A stretch of 64,000 nt of DNA, from positions 186,001-250,000 of the forward strand of contig NZ_SPSB01000002.1 of assembly GCF_004571135.1 (NCBI RefSeq), in the 5' to 3' direction. The stretch comes from Algoriphagus kandeliae (lineage in GTDB: Bacteria > Bacteroidota > Bacteroidia > Cytophagales > Cyclobacteriaceae). The position numbers and the translations under genes were made by a program. Positions 9,115-18,400 of this stretch are shown here, in pieces (the first letter of the stretch is position 1; each line of letters begins with the position of its first letter). The notes beneath the pieces were generated by a model. The model was not told the origin of the DNA. It worked only from the letters and a program-made list of their open reading frames with translations, and searched no databases.

Positions 9115-10680
9115 ATGAATTCATTGATCTTGAGTAGTCTCTTTATCATCCCCGCCCTTCTATTTTCCCTTTCCAATTTCCGATCCATTTCCCTTCGCAA
9201 GAGTTACGACCTTATACAATTCGGTTTGTATACGGCAATAATTCTCGGTCTAGGAGCTATGGTCTGGACCCATTTCAACGAACCTATCCATGCGAGCCTG
9301 ATCCAATACGCAGACTTTGGGTTGACGATTCGCTTGGATGCGCTCAGTTCCCTGATGTATACCATGATCGGCATCATAGGATTGGTGGTGGTCCGTTACA
9401 GCAGGAATTACCTGGATGGTGAAAAACGCCACAAGCAATTTATCGCTCGACTTGCTACAACCATTGCCTTTGTACAGCTATTGGTGATTTCTGGAAACCT
9501 AGCCATTTTCTTCATTTCCTGGGTTGGCACTAGCATGGGCCTACATCAACTTTTACTTTTCTATCCAGAGCGGAAAAAAGCACGCTTGGCAGCACACAAA
9601 AAGTTCATAATTGCCCGAATGGGAGATTTGACTCTTTTATCAGCTTTTATCCTTATCTACCTGCAATTGGGAACGGCTGATTTGTCACAGATTTTCGAAC
9701 AGGTTCAAAATCTTTCCCGAGAAACCTTGCCATTCCAATTGGAATTGGCCGGTATACTTCTGGTGGCAAGTGCTTGTCTCAAATCAGTTCAAATCCCTTT
9801 CCATGGCTGGCTTTTGGATGTGATGGAAACGCCCACGCCGGTATCAGCTTTATTGCATGCTGGCCTACTCAATGCAGGTCCATTTTTGATCTTACGGTTC
9901 GCTTATCTGATTGACCTGACTTCTACGGCTACCATCATTTTGATCATTATCGGAGGGCTAAGTGCACTGTTCGGTGCAATCATCGCAATTTCACAACCAT
10001 CGATAAAAACTTCCCTAGCCTATTCAAGTATTGGCCACATGGGATTTACCTTGCTGGTTTGCGGTCTGGGAGTATACGCTGCCTCCCTTTTACACTTGGT
10101 AGCTCATTCCTTTTACAAGGCCCATTCTTTCCTTTCTTCAGGAAGCCTGATCGAAAAAGTGCAAACTAGCGGAGCAGACCATTACAAGCGATCATATCGG
10201 ATAGGAAGAATAATCTTAGCCTTGATTACTTCAGTTGTGCTCTACTTGGGAGTTACTTCATTCTGGCAAAACAGCATGGAGATGGAGTTTCAACTTTCGG
10301 TTATCTCTGGAATTATTTTCCTGGGCATCCTATCCCTCCACATAAATACCTTAGACTCTACCAACGGAGGCCGCTCCATAATTTATCTAATTGTTGGTTC
10401 ATTGCTCGTAGTCAACTGCTTCTACCTATTTGAGCATGCATTTGCCTTTTTGCTTAAGAATCAAATACCAAGTATCCGAACGCTCAGCGAAACTGATAAA
10501 GGGATCGTCCTAGGATTAATGATCTTATTCACCCTGACCGTATTAAGCCAGTCCATGTTCTCGCAGTTTGCAAATTCCCTCTTCTTCCGGCGGATGGAAA
10601 TTCATTTCAGAAATGGATTGTATCTCAATCATATCCTGAATCGCTTCATGAATTCTTTGACCCTTAAACCTATCAAGTAA
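9115..10680 (+). CDS. dabB: DabB, NuoL/MrpA-like membrane subunit of inorganic carbon pump
   Basis: The protein has about 521 residues and about 13-14 TM helices. It belongs to the proton-conducting NuoL/MrpA/NdhF superfamily. The signature region SVQIPFHGWLLDVMETPTPV with SALLHAGLLNAG lies at about residues 223-255, and HLVAHSFYKAHSFLSSG follows near 325. It is shorter than NuoL and is followed 12 bp later by dabA, which identifies it as the membrane partner of the DAB complex rather than complex I or Mrp. ATG 9115 was chosen over the upstream in-frame TTG 9097, because that TTG lies inside a TAnnTTTG promoter-like element. DabB is thought to couple cation influx to CO2 hydration by DabA. 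Confidence 0.9.
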   Translation: MNSLILSSLFIIPALLFSLSNFRSISLRKSYDLIQFGLYTAIILGLGAMVWTHFNEPIHASLIQYADFGLTIRLDALSSLMYTMIGIIGLVVVRYSRNYLDGEKRHKQFIARLATTIAFVQLLVISGNLAIFFISWVGTSMGLHQLLLFYPERKKARLAAHKKFIIARMGDLTLLSAFILIYLQLGTADLSQIFEQVQNLSRETLPFQLELAGILLVASACLKSVQIPFHGWLLDVMETPTPVSALLHAGLLNAGPFLILRFAYLIDLTSTATIILIIIGGLSALFGAIIAISQPSIKTSLAYSSIGHMGFTLLVCGLGVYAASLLHLVAHSFYKAHSFLSSGSLIEKVQTSGADHYKRSYRIGRIILALITSVVLYLGVTSFWQNSMEMEFQLSVISGIIFLGILSLHINTLDSTNGGRSIIYLIVGSLLVVNCFYLFEHAFAFLLKNQIPSIRTLSETDKGIVLGLMILFTLTVLSQSMFSQFANSLFFRRMEIHFRNGLYLNHILNRFMNSLTLKPIK

Positions 10681-10692
10681 AACTCGAACCCC

Positions 10693-13137
10693 ATGCATAC
10701 CTCGGTCAACCAAAAAGTTCTGGAAAAAGTAAGCAAGCGAATTGCTCCTTCCTGGCCTCTCAAAAACTTCGTGGCGGTAAATCCCTACGCAGGTTTCACA
10801 GACACCCCCTACGCAGACACTGCCAGAATCCTAGGTTCCAGAGCAGGAATTGGTATGACCATGCCCCTAGCGTTTTACTTAGGACAGGTGAAAGATGGGG
10901 TGATTCAAAGAAAGGACATTCAAAAAGCTTTGGAAACAGCTAGAATGGGGAATACTTCGGTAGATACCATTCTCGGAAAAGCACAAAAGATACAAAAAGG
11001 ACAACCGCAAAGTGGTTCAGATTACAATCTCCTGGATGTGGCTTCAAGGATAGAACTGAAGGACTGGAATGAGCTTTTGATAGACCGGGTTTCTTTTTGG
11101 GCAGCAGCACATTTTGACCGAGATGTAAGCGTATGGAAAACCAAAAGCTCCGGGAAAAATCTCTATCAAGCCTGGAAACTAGAGGCACAAATCGATCGAA
11201 CTACTGAAATCATGGGACTACCGGGATTTCGCTCCGCCATCAAGCAACTCCCGAACAATCCTCTGGAATTTATAGATGCCTTCCTTTCTCAACTTGGATT
11301 AGATGAAGAGGAAACGGAGGCTTATTTACATGCATTGCTGTTAAAAGTGCTGGGTTGGTCTTCATATATCTCGGGACTCGATTTTCACAATAGCCTGTAT
11401 GACGGAAATAAATCGAACCTTACAGAATTCCTCGCAGTCTTGTTGACTTGGGAAAATTACTTCCTCAACCATTCCCCGCAAAAACAGGAAATAAAAGCTA
11501 TTTGGTATCAAAAATGGAATACGGGAGAACCTCTTTCTTCCCAAAACGAATCACTCAAACTTGCGCTTCTTTTTCAGGATGCACTTGATTTTGCCTCTCA
11601 AAGAGAATTGAAATCGGTATTCCAAAAGCAAAAGCCTTTGGACTCAAAGGCTGAAGCAAAAGCTCAAATGGTATTTTGCATAGATGTACGTTCGGAAGTT
11701 TACCGTCGAAATTTAGAACGGGTAAATCCACAAATTGAGACGGTGGGCTTTGCCGGATTTTTTGGATTTCCTGTCAACTACGTGCCTTTGGGACATGAGG
11801 ATGGAAAAAACCAATGTCCGGTTCTAATTCCATCTTCTGCTTTGGTTAAAGAAGCTTGCACGGATCAAAAGCATGCGGCTAAAAAAAGGATTTCAGATCA
11901 TCAGATTGGCAAAACCTGGAAAAAATTCAAATCCGGAGCCATCACTTCCTTTGGATTTGTAAGCCCGATTGGCTTATCCTTTTTACCAAAGATTTTGCTC
12001 AACTCTTTTCACATCACACGGCCCAATAAAGACCCGAAACAGGATGGAATCGGAAAATGGCAAAAGAAGGGAAAGATGCTTGATTTGTCTGCTATCAGTC
12101 TGGCCGATAAAGTGGCAATGGCAGCATCATCTTTGACTGGAATGGGTATCAAGGATAATTTGGCACCTTTTGTTTTGATAACTGGGCACGGCTCTTCTTC
12201 AGTCAACAATCCACATGCTTCGGGATTGGATTGTGGAGCTTGTGGTGGACATTCCGGGGAAGTCAATGCCTTGACCGCTCAGTATGTATTTAATGATCCG
12301 GAGGTTCGAAATAAACTCAAAGAACAAGGCATCAACATCCCCGAAGAGACCATTTTCTTGGCTTGTCTCCACGACACCACTACAGACGAGATTAGCTTTG
12401 TCAACGACAGCTGGGTTCCGGAATCACGTCAGAAAGAACTGGCAGACTTGAAGCAATCCCTTCAGCTAGCAAGCAAGCATACACGACTCGAACGGACGCT
12501 TCGCTTGAATATAGAAGGAAAATCAGATGAAGAAATCGAGAACCGTGTAAAAGCTCGGGCCGAAGACTGGGCTCAGATTAGACCTGAATGGGGCTTGGCC
12601 GGATGCAACTCCTTTATTGTGGCTCCGCGTGATCGATCCAAAGGCCTAAAATTGGATGGAAAGTCATTCCTCCACAATTACAATTGGAAGGAAGATCCAG
12701 AATTCAAGGTTTTGGAAATCATTATGACCGCTCCTATGGTGGTTACGAGCTGGATTAACCTTCAGTATTATGCAAGTACTACCGACAACCAACGGTTAGG
12801 TGCCGGAAACAAAACTCTCCATAACATTACCTCAGGCTTGGGAGTCTTGGAAGGATCAAGCGGGGACCTTCGGATTGGACTTCCACTACAGTCGGTACAT
12901 AATGGGGAAAAATTCGAACACCTGCCTATCCGACTCAATGTCGTAATAGAAGCTCCAATTGAGGCCATCAATAGCATTTTAGAAAAGCACGATCACCTCA
13001 GACAACTATTCGATAATGAATGGATCTATCTTCACTGCATGGATGAGCAAGGAAAAATAAGTCATACCTATCACAAAAACTTGCAGTGGAAAGCTGAAGA
13101 GAAAGTGGCAGCTCAGGTAGTAGAATCTGTTTTATAA
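10693..13137 (+). CDS. dabA: DabA, beta-carbonic-anhydrase-like subunit of inorganic carbon pump (DUF2309/UPF0753)
   Basis: This 814-residue member of the DUF2309 family hydrates CO2 vectorially so that bicarbonate accumulates. All four predicted zinc/active-site residues are present: Cys329 and Asp331 in FCIDVRSE, His499 in ITGHGSS, and Cys514 in LDCGACGGH. The spacings (2 and 15) equal those of the characterised Halothiobacillus DabA (C351, D353, H524, C539, numbering from memory), so the site looks intact. It is cytoplasmic and bound to DabB. No RuBisCO or carboxysome genes are in the window, so the bicarbonate presumably feeds other carboxylations. Confidence 0.92.
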   Translation: MHTSVNQKVLEKVSKRIAPSWPLKNFVAVNPYAGFTDTPYADTARILGSRAGIGMTMPLAFYLGQVKDGVIQRKDIQKALETARMGNTSVDTILGKAQKIQKGQPQSGSDYNLLDVASRIELKDWNELLIDRVSFWAAAHFDRDVSVWKTKSSGKNLYQAWKLEAQIDRTTEIMGLPGFRSAIKQLPNNPLEFIDAFLSQLGLDEEETEAYLHALLLKVLGWSSYISGLDFHNSLYDGNKSNLTEFLAVLLTWENYFLNHSPQKQEIKAIWYQKWNTGEPLSSQNESLKLALLFQDALDFASQRELKSVFQKQKPLDSKAEAKAQMVFCIDVRSEVYRRNLERVNPQIETVGFAGFFGFPVNYVPLGHEDGKNQCPVLIPSSALVKEACTDQKHAAKKRISDHQIGKTWKKFKSGAITSFGFVSPIGLSFLPKILLNSFHITRPNKDPKQDGIGKWQKKGKMLDLSAISLADKVAMAASSLTGMGIKDNLAPFVLITGHGSSSVNNPHASGLDCGACGGHSGEVNALTAQYVFNDPEVRNKLKEQGINIPEETIFLACLHDTTTDEISFVNDSWVPESRQKELADLKQSLQLASKHTRLERTLRLNIEGKSDEEIENRVKARAEDWAQIRPEWGLAGCNSFIVAPRDRSKGLKLDGKSFLHNYNWKEDPEFKVLEIIMTAPMVVTSWINLQYYASTTDNQRLGAGNKTLHNITSGLGVLEGSSGDLRIGLPLQSVHNGEKFEHLPIRLNVVIEAPIEAINSILEKHDHLRQLFDNEWIYLHCMDEQGKISHTYHKNLQWKAEEKVAAQVVESVL

Positions 13138-13214
13138 TCAGGGTTTTTGGATATAGAGACCGGTTTTGAAAGAAATTCTTAAATTGCTTTAGTTGAAATC
13201 TAAAACCTGACAAC

Positions 13215-13463
13215 ATGAACCAAAGCGAACTATCTCAATTAAGCGATGAGGAACTGCTGGAAGTAGCTAAAAACAACAAGCCCTCACCCATTTTCGATGC
13301 ATTTTTTATTGGTTTTCTTATCGGGATAATAATTTTCAGTGTGGCATCCAATACATGGGGTCTTGTCACCATCATTCCTTTGTTTCTGATTTATATATTT
13401 CTGAAGAAACCGAAGAAATATGAGGCTCTAAAGCATGAGCTGAAAAAGCGGAATTTAGGATAG
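13215..13463 (+). CDS. Small two-helix membrane protein downstream of dabA
   Basis: The 82-residue protein has an acidic N-terminus (SQLSDEELLEVAKNNKPSP), two TM helices at about 30-46 and 48-66, and a basic tail (KKPKKYEALKHELKKRNL). This layout recurs in small uncharacterised Bacteroidota membrane proteins; no function is known to me. It starts 78 bp after dabA on the same strand, so it could be the last gene of the dab operon, though no overlap or coupling is seen. Confidence 0.6.
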   Translation: MNQSELSQLSDEELLEVAKNNKPSPIFDAFFIGFLIGIIIFSVASNTWGLVTIIPLFLIYIFLKKPKKYEALKHELKKRNLG

Positions 13464-13716
13464 AGCTGTTCTTGAGATTAGAAGTAAGTATCCTGTGAAC
13501 TTTTGTTTCCTTTTATTTAACAAATCCTTTAAACACGATTTTTGAGGCTGACACTAGTTTTTTTAAATCAGGGATAAATTGAAAATTTTTTATATTGGAT
13601 TAGGCTCTTAATTCCTTTTGATATACCATAAGGTGAATTTTTCATCCCTAAACATATTATATATGAATACTAAAGGCGGATATTTTAACAAGTTGTATAC
13701 AATAAATTCGTATTAC

Positions 13717-14868
13717 ATGAAAAATTCACTGTGCCTTATTGCCTTTATACTATTAACGAGTTGTAACAACCAGCCAACAAAAGAAAAAAAAGCTTCTGCT
13801 ACTTACTTTCGAAACAAGCCACTAGAATCTCCTATTCCATATAAAAGTGAAATTATTGAATTTATAAATGTTCGGGATAGTATCGTGTTACAAGGCACCC
13901 TTACTTATCCTGACAAAGAAACCAACTCATTTCCGGTTGTCGTACTCATGCACGGAACTGGGAGACATGACCGTGATTATAGTGTATATGGTCATAAGCC
14001 CTTTCTAGTAATAGCCGATTATTTAAGCAGGAATGGGATAGCTGTCTTGAGATATGATAAACGAGGTTGCGGAGAATCAGGAGGTAATTTTGACTTGGCT
14101 ACTTATGATGATTTTGCTTCCGATGGATGGAGTGCCGTGCAATATTTAGAAGATCGTGAAGACATTGATTTTCATACTATCGGGATTGCAGGACATAGTG
14201 AAGGAGGTTCTACGGGTCCTATGGTTGAAGCGAAACATGAATTGGATTTTTTAATCCTATTAGGTGCTCCCGGATTACCTTACCCTAAAGCAGACAGTTT
14301 GTACTCTAGTGGAATGGCCAAAGCAAGGGGCTATTCTATCGAGCAGATAGTAAGAGAATCCATGGTTAATGATTCTATAATAAAGCTAGCATTAGAAATG
14401 GAACTCGGACAACCGCTAGAAGATTCAATTTATAATTTGGTCCATAGAAACCGAAGGGATCTTTCCGAGTTGAAAGGACTTTCGGGAGAAGAGCTCGAAG
14501 AAGTAATTGAGTGGTTTTATATAGAATATTATGCCAGACCAGCCTTCAAAGAATTTTGGGAAGGACCAAGTCCAGAAGAATACCTAAAGCAAGTACGCTG
14601 CCCAGTCTTATCTATTGGAGGAACCTTAGACCTGAATGTTCCAGGTGCTGAATCAGTGGCTGCCATTGATCTGGCGCTTAAGGAAGGAGGAAATACCGAG
14701 GTTACCTCTGTATTATTACCCAATCTCAACCACATGCTACAACCCGCAAAAACAGGATTGCCTGAAGAAGTAGATAGTATTGAATTAACCATTGAGCCTG
14801 ATGTCCTTATACTGATAAAAGATTTCATTCTTAAACAGTCGAACAGAAATACTCCATCCGGTAAATAA
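13717..14868 (+). CDS. Alpha/beta hydrolase lipoprotein
   Basis: From ATG 13717 the protein has 383 residues. The first residues MKNSLCLIAFILLTSC form a lipoprotein signal with the lipobox cysteine at residue 16, so the in-frame upstream extension to 13618 is not used. Hydrolase motifs are VVLMHGTGRHDRD, RYDKRGCGESGG, nucleophile elbow GHSEGG and a C-terminal NLNHML histidine. The acid is probably in GGTLDLNVPG. It is a probable extracytoplasmic esterase/peptidase-like hydrolase with unknown substrate, related to the gene at 1-875. It sits between the dab and PFOR blocks on the same strand. Confidence 0.8.
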   Translation: MKNSLCLIAFILLTSCNNQPTKEKKASATYFRNKPLESPIPYKSEIIEFINVRDSIVLQGTLTYPDKETNSFPVVVLMHGTGRHDRDYSVYGHKPFLVIADYLSRNGIAVLRYDKRGCGESGGNFDLATYDDFASDGWSAVQYLEDREDIDFHTIGIAGHSEGGSTGPMVEAKHELDFLILLGAPGLPYPKADSLYSSGMAKARGYSIEQIVRESMVNDSIIKLALEMELGQPLEDSIYNLVHRNRRDLSELKGLSGEELEEVIEWFYIEYYARPAFKEFWEGPSPEEYLKQVRCPVLSIGGTLDLNVPGAESVAAIDLALKEGGNTEVTSVLLPNLNHMLQPAKTGLPEEVDSIELTIEPDVLILIKDFILKQSNRNTPSGK

Positions 14869-15053
14869 AATAATGCATTGAAAAAGGTATATATCAAATA
14901 GAGAAATTCTTTATTCCAAACGATGAAGACTCTACATTTTTAATTCCTCATTCCCCTGACCCCTTTATTTTTATCAGGTAAGTGGCTGACAATTATCATG
15001 TTTTCATATCCATGCAGGAGATAACTTGATCTCACTAACCTAACTCTACTGTC

Positions 15054-15413
15054 ATGGAAAATCTAAAAAACCCAATCCTGGACAAGGCAGACAACTTTTT
15101 TTATGCTGCGAAAGATGAATTATGCAGGCCCGAAGAGGACGTAGTCGCCTATAGCGTATGCCGAAACGCCTATTACGCCGTCGTGAATTACCTCGGTAGC
15201 TTCCTAGGTGAGCATGGCGTTGAGTTCCAGGAAAAAGATCAAGTAGACGATCTTTTGAAGCAGTGCAGAGCCATTGATGGCAAGTTCAATACACTAAATC
15301 TTTCCCCCATGTATCGCAGAGCCGATACTGAGGATCCTTGGATGAATATTGACATGGCGAATGATTTCATCATTATGGCTGAAAATACCCGCAAAGTAGT
15401 ATCGGGTAATTAA
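15054..15413 (+). CDS. HEPN-like helical protein leading the PFOR operon
   Basis: This is a 119-residue, all-helical, soluble protein. The segment AYSVCRNAYYAVVNYLGSFL resembles the core helix of HEPN-fold proteins, but the ribonuclease motif R-x4-6-H is absent: the Arg is followed by NAYYAV with no His. No nucleotidyltransferase partner is adjacent, so a toxin role is unlikely. It ends 21 bp before the PFOR start and is probably co-transcribed with it; a scaffolding or regulatory role on the enzyme would be inference. The HEPN assignment is by pattern only. Confidence 0.55.
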   Translation: MENLKNPILDKADNFFYAAKDELCRPEEDVVAYSVCRNAYYAVVNYLGSFLGEHGVEFQEKDQVDDLLKQCRAIDGKFNTLNLSPMYRRADTEDPWMNIDMANDFIIMAENTRKVVSGN

Positions 15414-15434
15414 TCACTAGCAATCCTCCTTCTT

Positions 15435-18400
15435 ATGAGCAATAAAACTAACCCCAAATACCCTGGGATTCGGGCAGCCCTTGACGGAAATACAGCCGCC
15501 ATTATGTGCGAAAGAGAATCCTCAGATGCAGCAGGAGCTTATCCTATCACCCCCTCCACCCAAATGGGTGAATATTGGGCGGAAGAAGCTGCCAAAGGAC
15601 ACCTTAACATTTCCGACAAGCCGCTCATCTTTATTGAGCCTGAAGGGGAGCATGCAGCAGCAGCGGTGACAGCTGGCCTTTCCATGACGGGTCAGCGAGC
15701 CGCTAATTTTTCATCCGGACAGGGTATAGCCTACATGCACGAATCTTTGTATGCTGCTGTAGGTAAACGTCTCACTTATGTCTTGAACATAGGTGCGAGA
15801 GCCATGACAAAATCTACCTTGAATGTACATGCTGGACATGACGATTATCATGCGGTGGATGATACAGGCTTTTTCCAGATGTTTGCCAAAAATGCCCAAC
15901 ATGTGGCAGATTTAAACGTGCTGGCTCACCATATAGCTGAGCTCGCACTTACCCCTGGGATTATTGCTCAGGATGGATTTTTGACCACTCACTTGATTGA
16001 AAGTTTGTATGTGCCTGAGCGGGAACTGATCAAGGAATTTCTCGGCAGACCGGACGATATCATCGATACACCTACTCCAGCCCAGCGGATTATTTATGGA
16101 GAAAAGCGAAGAAGAATTCCAGAACTCTGGGATGTGGATAATCCACTAATGGCGGGTATTGTGCAAAATCAGGACTCCTACATGCAAAGTGTGGCAGCCC
16201 AGCGTCCCTTCTTTTTTGATCATATTAAAGACATCGCGGACAAGGCCTTTGATGAATATGCCGAACTAACCGGAAGGCAATATCAACGGGTAATGACTTA
16301 CAAGGCAGAAGATGCCGACTACCTGATTTTAGGTCAGGGAAGCTTGATTCCAAGTGCTGAAGCAGTAGCTGATTACCTAAGAGCCACCCGGAAAATAAAA
16401 GTTGGGGTGGTCAATTTGGTCATGTTCCGCCCTTTCCCTTCTGATCTTCTTTCTAAAGTAATCAAAGGCAAAAAAGGGGTGGTCGTCTTAGAACGACTTG
16501 ACCAGCCTTTGGCAGAAGATCTTCCCATCGCGAGAGAGTTGCGGGCCGTGATTTCCAAATGCTTGGAAAACGGATTATCAGACGGACAAAAGCCCTATCC
16601 AGAAATAGAATCTTATCATCAGGCCAAGGACGTACCTAGGCTTTATTCTGGTTCATTTGGAATGGGTAGCCGTGACTTACAAGCTGAAGGAATTATCGGG
16701 GCTGTGGAAAACATGTTACCCGAAGGAAAACATAAAAAGCATTTTTACCTGTCCATCGACTTTATCCGGGAGAATGCCTTTACCCCTAAACAACGGGCCT
16801 ATCAGGAAACCATTCTCGAAGCCTATCCCAATATCAAGGATTTAGGAATCCGTGGATCGGAAAATCCAAACCTCATGCCTAAAGGGGCAACTACGGTTCG
16901 CTTTCACTCCATTGGTGGTTGGGGAGCGATTACCACCGGTAAGAACTTGGCGATGACGCTTTATGATCTTTTGGGTTTTGATATCAAAGCAAATCCCAAG
17001 TATGGATCTGAAAAGAAAGGTCAGCCTACCACTTATTACCTAGCAGCTGCACCCGAGCCTATTCGGATGAACTGTGAGTTTTATTTTGTGGACGTGGTGC
17101 TTTCTCCGGACCCAAATGTCTTCAAGCATACCAATGCCTTAGCAGGCTTGAAAGAGGGCGGATGCTTTATCATTCAAAGTGAGAAAACCTCTCCTGATGA
17201 AGTTTGGGCTGACATTCCAAAGCGATACCAAAAAATCATCATCGACAACAAGATCCGGGTATTCTACATCGATGGATTTAAAATCGCCCGTGAAGAAGCA
17301 ACAGATCCAGAATTGCAATTGCGTATGCAAGGGATCGCTTTCCAAGGTGCATTCTTTGCTGCCTCTCCTTTGATGGAAAGTGCAGGATTAAATGAAAAAG
17401 ACTTACTCAAAGCCATCGAAGATCAGCTCCAGCATAAGTTTGGTGCCAAAGGTCAACGAGTGGTTGATGATAACATGCGCGTAGTGAAGCGCGGATTTAC
17501 GGAGGTGCATGAAATTCTAACTAAAGAGATTCAAACCGGCACCAACGGACAAGCAGCCCAAAGTGTAGGAATTCCGCTTCCAAAAATGCTGAAGGAATTG
17601 CCCCAAAGCCAATCCAAATTGAGTGATATCCACCGATTCTGGGAGCAAACAGGCAATTTCTATGCGCAGGGAATGGGGAATGACAACCTCACCGATCCAT
17701 TTATCGGCCTGAGTTTGATGCCTGCCACTACGGCGGTTTTCAGAGATATGTCAGGCATCCGCTTTGAGCACCCTGAATGGATTCCGAATAATTGTACAGC
17801 CTGCGGCAAATGTTACACAGTCTGTCCTGATACAGCTATTCCAGGCTTGGTGAGTGATTTGAAAGATGTACTGGAAACAGTCGTTAAGCGAGTCAAAAAG
17901 AATCATGACAACGTCATTCATTTGACCAAAGCTGTCCGTACCCTGGAAAGCAAGGTTAGGGCTTTGTTTAAGGATGCAGCTGAAGACCAAACAGTCAATC
18001 AATTGATCCACATTGGAATCGACCAATTGACTGAGGAAAACAAGGACAATGCAGATATGGTGAATGAGCTCGGCTGGTTCAAAGAAGAACTGGGAGACTT
18101 CAAATTTGCTTTGACCCGTCCTTACTACGATTTGCATGAGAAAAAATCCCCGAACAGCGGTGGCTTGTTTAGCATCACTGTCAATCCAAATACCTGTAAA
18201 GGCTGTAATGAATGTATTAAAGTCTGCGAAGATGATGCTTTAGTATCCGTGATTCAGACAGAAGGCTCCATTGCCCGATTGAGAAAAGATTGGGATTTGT
18301 GGTCAGACCTTCCTACCACTCCTGAAAAATTCAATCGAATTGACAGTTTGGAGGAAAAAATCGGACCGCTGGAAACCATCTTATTAAATAAGGATGCTTA

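Noticed and set aside
9115..13137. Calvin-cycle or carboxysome locus around dabBA
   Set aside because: No RuBisCO, phosphoribulokinase, shell protein or carboxysomal carbonic anhydrase gene is seen in the window.
15054..15413. HEPN toxin of a toxin-antitoxin pair
   Set aside because: The R-x4-6-H RNase motif is missing and there is no adjacent MNT or antitoxin-sized gene.
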